A DNA stretch of 64,000 nt. It comes from an uncultured Opitutales bacterium. GTDB taxonomy: Bacteria > Verrucomicrobiota > Verrucomicrobiia > Opitutales > Intestinicryptomonadaceae. The position numbers and the translations under genes are program-made. Shown one piece after another: positions 16,440 to 25,435 of this stretch. Within the stretch, counting starts at the first letter, position 1. The number at the start of each line of letters is the position of its first letter. The notes under the pieces were generated by a model, which worked only from the letters and a program-made list of their open reading frames with translations, had not been told where the DNA came from and ran no database searches. The stretch lies in the NCBI GenBank assembly GCA_900548275.1, contig URJY01000001.1, positions 271,801 through 335,800 on the forward strand. The letters run 5' to 3'.

Positions 16440-18277
16440 TGAATCTCCGCCCGATAACCTCCGCAATCGCGACCGCCGCAATCTGCACGGCGGCGTTTTT
16501 GTGTCTTTGCGGATGTTCCGAACCGCCGAAAATCGAACGCGGAAAATTCCCGCTCCCCGCGGGCGCGGAGATTGCGCAGTGCGATTCGGGCGGCTACGGC
16601 GGAATTTTCGTGCTCGCCGCAGCGCAGGAGCCGAAAACATTCAACCCGCTCGTAGCCTCCGACGCGTATTCGTCGCAGGCGATTTCGCTGATGCTCTCGC
16701 CTCTCGTAACATACGACCCGATAAAGGAGGAGGTCGTGCCCGCGCTCGCGCAGTCGTGGGAGATTTCCGACGGCGGCAAGACATACGTCTTCAAACTCCG
16801 CGAGGGCGCGAAATTTTCGGACGGCGCGGACATCACCGCAGACGACGTAATTTTCACGTTCGAAACCATCTTCGCCCCGCAACTCGACAAAGACGGCAAG
16901 CCCGTCCTCGACAAAAACACGAAACGCCCGCTACTGCGCTACCCGTCGCGCTATGCGGGGCAGTACACGATTGGCGGCGAGCCGATAAAGTTCCGTAAAA
17001 TCGACAAATACAGGGTGGAATTTAGGACGAAAAAAGTCTACGCGCCGTTTCTGAACGACATCGGATTTGTCGAAATTCTGCCCAAGCACAAGCTGCAAAA
17101 GGCGGTCGAAAACGGAACGTTCACGCAGGCGTGGAGCACGCAGACGGCGATAAATTCGCCCGCCGAAATGGTATCTTCGGGGCCGTTCGTGCTGTTCTCG
17201 TACAAACCGGGGGAAAGGCTTGTGATGAGCCCGAACCCGCATTATTGGCGCGCCGATAAGGCGGGGCAACGCCTGCCGTACATCGACTTTTTGATATACA
17301 AATTCGTCGCCGACGCGAACACGTCAACAATCCTGTTCGCCACTGGGCAGTGCGACGCCGCCGCGGTGGGCGCGAACGACTACGCTTGGGTGGCACGCTA
17401 CGCCGAAACGTACGGCTTCAAAATCTACGAACGCGGGCCCGACGCGAGCATCTCGTTTCTCTGGTTCAATCAAAACGGCGGCAAAAGCGAAAACGGCACG
17501 CCGTTCGTCAAGCCCTACAAATACAAGTGGTTTTCGAGCAAAAAGTTCCGCCAAGCGGTAATGTGCGCAATAGACCGCGACGGACTGATAAAAAGCGTCT
17601 GGTTCTCGCGGGCGCAAAAGCTCGATTCAATCATAAGCCCCGCAAACAAAAAGTGGCATAACCCCGACACTCGCAAATACGAATATTCGCCCGAAAACGC
17701 CCGCAAGCTGTTCCTCGAAGACGGCTTCAAGTACGACGCCTCGGGCAGACTCGCGGACGCGCAGGGCAACGCGGTCGAATTTGAATTCATAGTGGCGGAC
17801 GGCTCGCAAAATTCGTCGGTAATTGCAACTACGTTCGTAGAAAATATGAAGGCGGTCGGCATTGAGGTTAAACTCAAGTTCCTCGACTTCGGCACGATTG
17901 TCTCGAAAATCGACAACACTTTCGAGTACGAAGCCGCGATGATGGGCTTTACGGGCGGTGGCGACCCCTCGGGCGGCAAGGCAATCTACCGCTCCGACGG
18001 CTTCCTGCACGTCTGGAATCCCCGCCAGAAGTCGCCCGCGACCAACTGGGAACGCAGAATCGACGAAATTATGGATGCGCAGGAAATCGAAATGAACCCC
18101 GCCGCCCGACGAAAACTTGTTTTCGAAATGCAAAACATCCTTTCGGAGGAACTCCCGTTGCTCTTTCTCGTAAGCCCGACGAGCTATTCTGGCATTGCGC
18201 AGAAGTGGCGCAACGTGCGCATTCCGCCGCTCGGCTCGATAATCTGGAACATCGACGAACTCTACGAGGCAAAATAG
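16439..18277 (+). CDS. ABC transporter solute-binding lipoprotein, family 5 (oligopeptide/nickel type)
   Basis: A periplasmic binding protein anchored to the membrane by lipid, supplying the fused permease encoded next. The 612-residue protein starts with a lipoprotein signal whose lipobox LCGC places the modified Cys at residue 26. The mature part has the SBP_bac_5 pattern: LVTYDPIKEEVVPALAQSWE, YVFKLREGAKFSDG, FRQAVMCAIDRD and a long C-terminal lobe with MMGFTGGGDPSGG. The ATG at 16439 shares a base with the tatC TGA. The ligand is unknown; family members bind peptides, nickel or oligosaccharides. The permease starts 13 bases downstream. Confidence 0.9.
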   Translation: MNLRPITSAIATAAICTAAFLCLCGCSEPPKIERGKFPLPAGAEIAQCDSGGYGGIFVLAAAQEPKTFNPLVASDAYSSQAISLMLSPLVTYDPIKEEVVPALAQSWEISDGGKTYVFKLREGAKFSDGADITADDVIFTFETIFAPQLDKDGKPVLDKNTKRPLLRYPSRYAGQYTIGGEPIKFRKIDKYRVEFRTKKVYAPFLNDIGFVEILPKHKLQKAVENGTFTQAWSTQTAINSPAEMVSSGPFVLFSYKPGERLVMSPNPHYWRADKAGQRLPYIDFLIYKFVADANTSTILFATGQCDAAAVGANDYAWVARYAETYGFKIYERGPDASISFLWFNQNGGKSENGTPFVKPYKYKWFSSKKFRQAVMCAIDRDGLIKSVWFSRAQKLDSIISPANKKWHNPDTRKYEYSPENARKLFLEDGFKYDASGRLADAQGNAVEFEFIVADGSQNSSVIATTFVENMKAVGIEVKLKFLDFGTIVSKIDNTFEYEAAMMGFTGGGDPSGGKAIYRSDGFLHVWNPRQKSPATNWERRIDEIMDAQEIEMNPAARRKLVFEMQNILSEELPLLFLVSPTSYSGIAQKWRNVRIPPLGSIIWNIDELYEAK

Positions 18278-18290
18278 CCGCAATCAAAAA

Positions 18291-20579
18291 ATGCTGAAAT
18301 TTATCATCAGAAGACTCCTTTCGCTCGTCCCGCTAATGCTCGGGATAAGCCTGACCGTGTTCCTGCTGATGTATCTTGCCCCGGGGGATTTTCTGAGCGA
18401 AGCGCGAAATTCGAAGGACATATCGCCCGAAATCGTCAAGCAGGAGGAAATGCGCCTCGGGCTCGACAAGCCGTGGTACGTTCAATACGGACGCTGGCTC
18501 AACGGCGTTTCGCCCGTCAAGACATCGCTGCTTTTGCCCGAAAATTCGCGCGCGGAAAAACCGCTCGTCTACTTGGGCGCGCCCGACTTCGGCTTTTCGT
18601 GGAGCTATAAAATTCCCGTGGGCGAGCTAATCGGGCAACGCCTTTTCCCGACGCTCTGGCTTGCGCTTGCAAGCGCGTTTCTCACGTACGCCGTGGCAAT
18701 TCCGCTCGGCGTGCTTGCGGCGGTCAGGCGCGATTCGCTCTTCGACAAACTCTCGGCGTTTTTGGCGTACGCGGCGTTGAGCGTGCCCTACTTTTTCCTC
18801 GCGCTGCTTGCGGTGCTGTTCGCGGCGACGACGGGAATTTTTCCGACGGGCGGACAGGTCTCGATTATGCACGACTTTATGTCGCCGCCGAGCAAACTCG
18901 CCGACTACCTAAGCCATTTGTTTCTGCCCACCGTGGTACTATCGGTCGGCGGGATAGCCTCGATAATGCGCGTTATGCGCGGAAATTTCCTCGACTACGC
19001 CCGCGCGGAATTCGTCACCACCGCCCGCGCAAAGGGACTTTCCGAAAACGCCGTAATGTTCAGACACGTCTTGCGCAACGCGATAAACCCGATTGTAACG
19101 TCGTTCGGCTTCGCGTTCGCGGGGCTGCTTTCGGGCGCGCTGCTTGTCGAAAACGTGATGAACTACCCCGGGCTCGGGCAGCTCATCTATTCGGCGATTG
19201 TAAAACAGGATCAATACGTTGTGATGGCGGGCGTAATTATCGGCTGCGCAATGCTCGTTTGCGGGCAGCTGCTCGCCGACGTTCTGCTTGCGCTAACCGA
19301 CCCGCGGATAAGGCTCGACAACGAGAAAGTTCCCGCGGGCAAGCTTGCCCTGTTCTTGACGGCGGTGCTCGCGGTTGTGGTTTTGCTCACTTGGATTTCG
19401 GAAAGTTTCCCGCAGGCGTTCGACGTTCTGAAGTCGGTCGGCAAGTGGTCGATGATAGGCGGCGCGGGGTTGCTTTGCGTTCTTCTTGCGGTCGGTCTCT
19501 GCTGGGCGGCGGCGTTTTTCCGCAGGCATTTTCTGCCGCAGATTTTGAAAAGCCCGCGCGGAATCGCGGCGTTTTCGGTGCTCGTTTTGATGTACTCGGC
19601 GGCAATATTCGCGCCGCTTATCGCGCCGTACGAGCCTACCCGCCAGTGCCTCGACAAATCGTTCCACCCGCCGACGGGCTTCTTTTTCAGGGACGGCTCG
19701 CTTTACGCAAAAGTCTACCGAAACGCCGACCCGAGCATAGCCAAATACGAAGCGGTCGGGGGCGAAGGCGTGCGCGTTAAATTCTTTGCGCACTCGCCCG
19801 AAAACGCGTACAAAATCTTCGGGGCGATACCGTGCGACATCAAGCTATTCGCCGCCGACTCGGCGCAGGCGGACGCGCGGATTTTCCTGCTCGGTTCCGA
19901 CTCCACGGGGCGCGACGTATTCTCGCGCCTGCTCTACGGCGCGCGGATTTCGCTGAGCATAGGGTTTATCGGCATTGCAATCACGATGGTTATCGGCTTT
20001 GTGGTCGGCGGGTTGTCGGGCTATTTCGGCGGAACGTTCGATTTCGTTGCGATGCGTTTTGTGGAATTTCTGATGGCAGTTCCGGGGCTTTATTTGCTGC
20101 TTGCTATGCGCTCGGCCCTCGCGCCGCACTTCGACAGCGCGCAAATGTACATAATGATTGTCGTGATTCTCTCGTTCATCGGCTGGGCGTCGACCGCGCG
20201 CGTAATACGCGGAATGGCGTTGTCGCTTTCGAAAGCGCAATACGTGCAGGCGGCAAAGGCGATGGGCGAGTCGCCGCTGAAGATTATCGTCAAGCACTTC
20301 CTGCCGAACGTGCTTAGCTATCTGATTGTCGGCGCAACGCTCTCGATTCCCGCATACGTCTTGGGCGAAGCGGCGTTGTCGTTCCTCGGGCTCGGGATAC
20401 AGGAGCCGTCGGCGTCGTGGGGCTTGATGCTCGCGCAGGCGCAGAACGACACGAAAGTGCTTATGCTCGGCTTCTGGTGGATGCTCGCCCCGGGGGGCGC
20501 GATTTTCGCAACTGTGCTTACATTCAATATGCTCGGCGACATCCTGCGCGACATCGCCGATCCGAAAAAGGAGAAATGA
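18291..20579 (+). CDS. Fused ABC transporter permease (DppB-like + DppC-like in one chain)
   Basis: Inner-membrane permease of an oligopeptide-type ABC importer. Normally DppB and DppC are separate subunits of about 310 residues; here one 762-residue chain contains both. The first half (about 1-345) has the DppB N-terminus FIIRRLLSLVPLMLGISL and an EAA loop EFVTTARAKGLSENAVMFRH. A two-helix linker (about 350-415) follows. The second half has the DppC-type start SVLVLMYSAAIFAPLIAPYE, GTDSxGRD-like LGSDSTGRDVFSR, and a second EAA loop QYVQAAKAMGESPLKI. A periplasmic insert of about 65 residues lies near 480-545. No ATPase subunit genes are nearby, so these must be encoded elsewhere. Its stop overlaps the next start (ATGA). 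Confidence 0.92.
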   Translation: MLKFIIRRLLSLVPLMLGISLTVFLLMYLAPGDFLSEARNSKDISPEIVKQEEMRLGLDKPWYVQYGRWLNGVSPVKTSLLLPENSRAEKPLVYLGAPDFGFSWSYKIPVGELIGQRLFPTLWLALASAFLTYAVAIPLGVLAAVRRDSLFDKLSAFLAYAALSVPYFFLALLAVLFAATTGIFPTGGQVSIMHDFMSPPSKLADYLSHLFLPTVVLSVGGIASIMRVMRGNFLDYARAEFVTTARAKGLSENAVMFRHVLRNAINPIVTSFGFAFAGLLSGALLVENVMNYPGLGQLIYSAIVKQDQYVVMAGVIIGCAMLVCGQLLADVLLALTDPRIRLDNEKVPAGKLALFLTAVLAVVVLLTWISESFPQAFDVLKSVGKWSMIGGAGLLCVLLAVGLCWAAAFFRRHFLPQILKSPRGIAAFSVLVLMYSAAIFAPLIAPYEPTRQCLDKSFHPPTGFFFRDGSLYAKVYRNADPSIAKYEAVGGEGVRVKFFAHSPENAYKIFGAIPCDIKLFAADSAQADARIFLLGSDSTGRDVFSRLLYGARISLSIGFIGIAITMVIGFVVGGLSGYFGGTFDFVAMRFVEFLMAVPGLYLLLAMRSALAPHFDSAQMYIMIVVILSFIGWASTARVIRGMALSLSKAQYVQAAKAMGESPLKIIVKHFLPNVLSYLIVGATLSIPAYVLGEAALSFLGLGIQEPSASWGLMLAQAQNDTKVLMLGFWWMLAPGGAIFATVLTFNMLGDILRDIADPKKEK

Positions 20580-21835
20580 AAAGAGCCGCAGCAACAATTC
20601 TGGCGGTGCTTGCAATCGCCGCCTCCGCCGTCCGCGCCGACGAAATACGCCCCGATTTCGCAATACGCACATGCGCCCCGAAGGCGTTTTTCGAAAAGGT
20701 CTCGCGCCTGTTCAGAAAAATCTACCCCGACCCGAAACTCGAAATGCAGGCGGCGTTTGCGCTTATGCCGCTCGGTTATCCCGAATTCAACGGAATATCG
20801 CGCAGGGCGAACACGGTGATATGCGGCTTCGACACCGATACCGAAAATCCCGCGTGGGTTGTCGGTATGAAAATGGAAGACGATTCGAGAACGGCGGCGT
20901 TTCTGAAATCGGCAAACCTCGCCGTCTACAAGCGCGACGCGTTTTCGTACCTGCCGATAAATTTCGGGAAAAAAGACCCGTCGCCGTACATCGACCGTGC
21001 CCACGCGCTTCTGCCGAAAAAGAGCGGCGCGGCGTTCGAAGCCGACATTTGCGCCCAAGCGTTCGACCGCCTAACGCAGGGCAAATGCGCCGACTGGGCG
21101 CGGGACATCGAAAACGTATTCCTGCGGATTGACGAAGACGGCGACTGCCTGCTTCTCCGCGCGACAATCCTGCTCAAAAAAAATTCGCCGACCTACGAAC
21201 AGGTCAACAAAGTGCGGCGGCAGAAGAACGCCCCCGAGGCGCAATTTCTGCCGCAGGACGCCGAGCTTTTCGTCATCTCGAAAATGAAGGGCGGCTTCGA
21301 CGGACGCGAAATTCCCGCAATCGGAAACGCGCTGCCCGCCGATGTTTCGGCAAAATACGGCGAGCTGCTAAGGCACAGCAGCCAAGCCTACTCGGCGGCG
21401 GTAAAATTCGGCGACGCGCCGAAGCTTTTGAGCGTTCGGGCGACGGATGCCGCCGACGCCGAACCTTCGGTTGCGGACGGATTTTCGGCGGGCGTCAAAA
21501 ACGGCTATTGCTCACTCTCGAACGACGGCGGAATGCTCGCCGAGTGCCTTGCGAAAATGTCGGCTGCGGAATCAAAAACCGACTTCCGCCTGCAACGCTA
21601 CGCCGAAGACGACTCCGACCTTATCGTCGTGCTCAACAACGCCGCAATGCTCAAAACCGTGCTTTCTAAAATCGGGCGCGAGCTGCGCGACGACGCAAAA
21701 ATAAACGACAGCGTTGCCTCGCTCGACATCGCACTCGGGAAAATCGACATCACCGTGCGCGCCGATTTGGATTCGCTCAACCACTATTGCGACTTTTACA
21801 GGACGCTCGAAAAATGCCGACCGAACAACAAGTAG
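20576..21835 (+). CDS. Secreted protein of unknown function
   Basis: I do not recognise this 419-residue protein. A clean signal peptide (RAAATILAVLAIAASAVRA) indicates export. The mature protein is soluble-looking, with no further membrane segments and no catalytic motif I can name. It has scattered repeats of the type LLSVRATDAADA and a C-terminal half rich in Asp and Lys. The start is set by GGAG seven bases upstream of an ATG that overlaps the permease stop by four bases (ATGA). Its end overlaps priA by 22 bases. Position directly behind the binding protein and fused permease suggests cotranscription and perhaps a periplasmic accessory role, but that is inference from location only. Confidence 0.7.
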   Translation: MKRAAATILAVLAIAASAVRADEIRPDFAIRTCAPKAFFEKVSRLFRKIYPDPKLEMQAAFALMPLGYPEFNGISRRANTVICGFDTDTENPAWVVGMKMEDDSRTAAFLKSANLAVYKRDAFSYLPINFGKKDPSPYIDRAHALLPKKSGAAFEADICAQAFDRLTQGKCADWARDIENVFLRIDEDGDCLLLRATILLKKNSPTYEQVNKVRRQKNAPEAQFLPQDAELFVISKMKGGFDGREIPAIGNALPADVSAKYGELLRHSSQAYSAAVKFGDAPKLLSVRATDAADAEPSVADGFSAGVKNGYCSLSNDGGMLAECLAKMSAAESKTDFRLQRYAEDDSDLIVVLNNAAMLKTVLSKIGRELRDDAKINDSVASLDIALGKIDITVRADLDSLNHYCDFYRTLEKCRPNNK

Positions 21836-24042
21836 CCGCCGTCAGACTCTTCCGCGGAATTGACCGCGAACTGTCGTATCTCGTACCCGACGGAATGTCG
21901 GTCGAGGTCGGCTCGATGGTGCGCGTTCCGCTTCGCGGCGGCGCGGCGCAGGGCATAATTACGGCGGTTCTACCGCTCTCCGATTTCGAGAGCGGCGGCT
22001 TCAAGCTGAAAAAAATATCCGAAAAAGTGCAGGACGAACCCGTTCTGACGCCCGCCCTGCTCAGGCTCGCCGAATGGATGCGCGACTACTACGGCTGCGG
22101 AATCCAGACCGTTTTCGAAACGATGATTCCCGCAGTCGTACGCGCGGGAAAATCGGCTCTCGAGGCGTTGGAGGTTCTGCCGAAAAATCTGCCCGACTCC
22201 GACGAACTCGAAAAGCTCCGCCGACGCGCGCCGCAACAGGCGGCGGTATGCGAGCATTTCGCCGCCGACAAAGAGCCGATTTTAAAATCCGCGCTGACGA
22301 AGCTCGCGGGTGTCTCGCCGCAGTCAATCGACGCGCTCGCAAAAAAGGGCGTGCTCGAAGTGCGCAAGCGCGTAATCCAACGCTCGGTGTACGACGACGA
22401 ACTTTCGGGCGCGGAGGCGGTGGCGTCCGAACCCCCGAAGCTCAACGGCGAACAGCAGCAGGCTCTCGACGAAATCTTGGGCGATATGGCCTCGGGCGAA
22501 TTCAAAACGCGCCTGCTCTACGGCGTTACGGGTTCGGGCAAGACCGAAGTCTATATGCGGGCGATGCGGCGGGCACTCGACGCGGGCGGCTCGTGCATAT
22601 TTCTCGTGCCCGAAATCGCGCTTACGCCGCAGACGGTCGGCAGGCTCAGAAGCAGGCTCGGCGACTGCGAACTTGTCGTCTGGCACAGCAACCTCACCGA
22701 CGGTCAGCGGCTCGACGCTTGGCGTATGCTCGCCTCGGGACGCGCCCGCGTCGTCGTGGGTGCGCGAAGCTGCATATTCGCCCCGCTGAAAAACGTTGCT
22801 TTGATTGTCGTGGACGAAGAGCACGACAGCGCGTACAAGCAGGACAAAAACCCGCGCTACAACGGCAGGGACGCCGCAGTGCTCCGCGCGAAAATCGAGG
22901 GCGGCGTTTGCGTGCTCGGCTCGGCAACCCCCGCGCTCGAAACGCTCTACAACGCAAAAAAGGGCAAGTACGGACTTTCGCGCATCGCCCACAGAATCGA
23001 CAACTGCAAGCTTCCGCTCGTGCACATCGCCGATATGAAGCGCGAAAAACCGGGGACTGTCGTCTCGCGCCTGCTCTTCGAAAAGCTCGCCGACAGGCTC
23101 GACAAGGGCGAACAGACGATATTATTTCTTAACAGGCGCGGATACTCCAAAATATTCGAATGCCCCGACTGCGGATACGTCGAGGAGTGCCCCCACTGCT
23201 CCGTGAGTATGACGTGGCACAAGCGCGAAAACACAATCAAATGCCACATCTGCGGATACACGGCAAAAGCCCCGTCGGTCTGCCGCAAATGCGGCTCGCC
23301 CAAGGCGAAGTGGCGCGGACACGGCACGCAAAAGCTCGAAGACGTAATCGCCGCAGCCTTTCCCTCGGCTCGGGTCGGCAGAATGGACAGGGACGCAATG
23401 AAACGCCGCGACAACTACCGCAAGGTTCTCGGCGATTTCAGAACGGGCAAGCTCGACATCCTCATAGGCACGCAGATGATTGCAAAGGGGCTCGACTTCC
23501 CGCGCGTTACGCTCGTGGGAATCATCGACGCCGACATAGGTCTGAATATGCCCGACTTCCGCGCGGGCGAAAAAACATACCAACTTGTCGTGCAGGTCGC
23601 AGGACGCGCAGGACGCGGCGGCGGCGAGGGCGAAGTTGTCATCCAGACTATGCAGCCCGAAGCAGCCCCAATCCAGTACGCCAAGCGCGACGATATGCAG
23701 TCGTTCCTCGAAGAGGAGCTCGCCAACCGCGAGGAATATTCCTACCCGCCGACAATGCGGCTCATCCGCCACATTTTCCGCTCGCGCAACGAAACGAAGC
23801 TCGAGTTCTACACCGAGGAATGGGCGAAGCGCGCGGTTGAACGCTTCGGCGACATCTGCCAAATAAGGGGCCCCGCCCCCGCCCCGCTCGAACGCAGCGA
23901 AGATTTCTACCGCTGGCACATCTGGTATTTCTGCAAAAACGTAAAGACGGTCGTCGCCGAAATAGAATCGCTCAAAGCCGAGTTCAAATTCGACGCGGAA
24001 GTCGAGGACATTCTCGACGTCGACCCGATGTCGCTTCTGTGA
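21814..24042 (+). CDS. priA: Primosomal replication restart helicase PriA
   Basis: A superfamily 2 DNA helicase that reloads the replisome at stalled forks. The 742-residue protein has an N-terminal DNA-binding domain (LVPDGMSVEVGSMVRVPLRG), Walker A GVTGSGKTEVY near residue 240, and Walker B DEEHDSAYKQ near 334. The zinc module CPDCGYVEECPHC then CHICGYTA and CRKCGSPK lies near 450-500. Motif IGTQMIAKGLDFP and VAGRAGRGG close the C-terminal lobe. The ATG at 21814 (PTEQQVAAVRLF) lies within the end of the previous gene; nine extra upstream codons in frame are unlikely to be used. Confidence 0.95.
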   Translation: MPTEQQVAAVRLFRGIDRELSYLVPDGMSVEVGSMVRVPLRGGAAQGIITAVLPLSDFESGGFKLKKISEKVQDEPVLTPALLRLAEWMRDYYGCGIQTVFETMIPAVVRAGKSALEALEVLPKNLPDSDELEKLRRRAPQQAAVCEHFAADKEPILKSALTKLAGVSPQSIDALAKKGVLEVRKRVIQRSVYDDELSGAEAVASEPPKLNGEQQQALDEILGDMASGEFKTRLLYGVTGSGKTEVYMRAMRRALDAGGSCIFLVPEIALTPQTVGRLRSRLGDCELVVWHSNLTDGQRLDAWRMLASGRARVVVGARSCIFAPLKNVALIVVDEEHDSAYKQDKNPRYNGRDAAVLRAKIEGGVCVLGSATPALETLYNAKKGKYGLSRIAHRIDNCKLPLVHIADMKREKPGTVVSRLLFEKLADRLDKGEQTILFLNRRGYSKIFECPDCGYVEECPHCSVSMTWHKRENTIKCHICGYTAKAPSVCRKCGSPKAKWRGHGTQKLEDVIAAAFPSARVGRMDRDAMKRRDNYRKVLGDFRTGKLDILIGTQMIAKGLDFPRVTLVGIIDADIGLNMPDFRAGEKTYQLVVQVAGRAGRGGGEGEVVIQTMQPEAAPIQYAKRDDMQSFLEEELANREEYSYPPTMRLIRHIFRSRNETKLEFYTEEWAKRAVERFGDICQIRGPAPAPLERSEDFYRWHIWYFCKNVKTVVAEIESLKAEFKFDAEVEDILDVDPMSLL

Positions 24043-24110
24043 TTTCGGAACGCAAAAAACGTCCGTTTTAACAAATTTATGTTTGCGTTTCCGACCCCGA
24101 AACGGCGATA

Positions 24111-24845
24111 ATGCGGAAAATGAGATTTCTCCACAGAATTTTAAAACTCGCGGCAAAAGAGCCGTTCGGCTGCCTCTGTTCGCTCGCGCTTTCCGCCGCG
24201 GTAATCGGCGCGTTCGCGGCGGCGTTCTCATACGTCATTTTTTCGATTTGGGCGGTATCGCTCGTCAAAAACAACATCGAAGACGCCACGGGCTTCAGGG
24301 TCTCGGCGCAGAACATAGCCGTAAATCTCTTCACGGGAAAATGCGAAATCGACGATATGCACATCGTAAATCCGCCGGTCTACGATATGCGCGAAATCGC
24401 CAAGAAAAATACCGACACATCGCCGCTGTTCCTGCTCGCGCGGAAAGTGGAAATGCAGCTTTCCCCGCTCCATTTGATAAAGGGCGACTTTACCGTCTCG
24501 TCGCTCTCCGCCGAAATTTCCGAGCTAAACTGCATACGCCTCAACAATTCCACAAGCAATCTGCCCGAATTTCTTGCGAATATGCTAAAGTGCATCAAGG
24601 TGCGCGACGAGTTCGGCAAGCCTGTGCTCGGACATTTCAGCCTGAAAATAAAAAATGCCAAGTATACCGATTTTTCCGCAACAAAAGATACGATATTGTG
24701 GAAAATGCGAATGAACTTCGAATATAAACGCGACAATTTGTCCGACTTCACGAAGTCGCTTCGCGAAATCAAGGAGGCGTTCGAAAAGGCGAACGCGCCG
24801 TTTATATCCAACAGTCTGAACTCATTGTCGAACGAAATTTTGTAA
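24111..24845 (+). CDS. AsmA-like membrane-anchored protein, short
   Basis: A 244-residue protein with one N-terminal membrane span (about 18-46, LALSAAVIGAFAAAFSYVIF) followed by a periplasmic domain. The region after the helix (TGFRVSAQNIAVNLFTGKC then IDDMHIVNPPVYDMREIA) resembles the start of AsmA/TamB-type proteins, where a small beta unit names lipid or envelope transport factors. It lacks the long repeated body of true AsmA, so the assignment is tentative. A second in-frame ATG at 24120 would remove three residues. It follows priA by 68 bases, and its TAA overlaps the purN ATG (TAATG), so it is cotranscribed with purN-murB. Confidence 0.55.
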   Translation: MRKMRFLHRILKLAAKEPFGCLCSLALSAAVIGAFAAAFSYVIFSIWAVSLVKNNIEDATGFRVSAQNIAVNLFTGKCEIDDMHIVNPPVYDMREIAKKNTDTSPLFLLARKVEMQLSPLHLIKGDFTVSSLSAEISELNCIRLNNSTSNLPEFLANMLKCIKVRDEFGKPVLGHFSLKIKNAKYTDFSATKDTILWKMRMNFEYKRDNLSDFTKSLREIKEAFEKANAPFISNSLNSLSNEIL

Positions 24846-25435
24846 TGAATATTGCCATTCTCGCGAGCGGAAGAGGCTCGAACGCCGACGCGATTTTCGC
24901 GCGCGCAAAACTGGGGCTGATTCCCGATGCCGATTTCACGGTTCTGATAAGCGACATTTCGAACGCGCCCGCGCTCGATGTCGCCCGAAAATATTCGGTC
25001 GAGGCGAAATACGTTGACCCGCAGAGGGTCGGCGCGCGCTTCAATCCCGACGGCGCACGGGCGTATATCGACGAACTGAAATCGCGCAAGACCGACCTCG
25101 TGGTTCTCGCGGGATTTATGCGCATACTCCCGCCCGAGTTTGTCGCCGCTTTCGAAAACCGCATAATCAACCTGCACCCGAGCCTGCTGCCGTCGTTCAA
25201 GGGCAAAGACGCAATCAAGCAGGCATACGACTTCGGCGTAAAGCTCTGCGGATGTACCGTGCACTTTGTCGACAACACGCTTGATGGCGGCAAAATCATC
25301 GCCCAGAAAGCCGTCGAAATCGAACCACAATACACGCTCGACGAGCTTGAAGCCCGAGTCCACGATGCCGAACACATCCTTCTTCCGCAGGTCGTGGCGG
25401 ACATCGCGGCGGGAAAAATCGCAATAGGCAAATAG
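24845..25435 (+). CDS. purN: Phosphoribosylglycinamide formyltransferase (folate-dependent GART)
   Basis: It transfers a formyl group from 10-formyl-THF to GAR in purine synthesis. The 196 residues show the N-terminal ASGRGSNADAI phosphate loop, the catalytic region INLHPSLLPSFKG with the conserved Asn/His, and HFVDNTLDGG with the catalytic Asp. This is the standard length and architecture. murB begins at the very next base after its TAG. Confidence 0.95.
   Translation: MNIAILASGRGSNADAIFARAKLGLIPDADFTVLISDISNAPALDVARKYSVEAKYVDPQRVGARFNPDGARAYIDELKSRKTDLVVLAGFMRILPPEFVAAFENRIINLHPSLLPSFKGKDAIKQAYDFGVKLCGCTVHFVDNTLDGGKIIAQKAVEIEPQYTLDELEARVHDAEHILLPQVVADIAAGKIAIGK

Noticed and set aside
24046..24093. 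CGGAACGCAAA ... TTTGCGTTTCCG inverted repeat after priA as a terminator
   Set aside because: The arms are 25 bases apart, need a bulge and lack a T tract, so I do not annotate it as a terminator.
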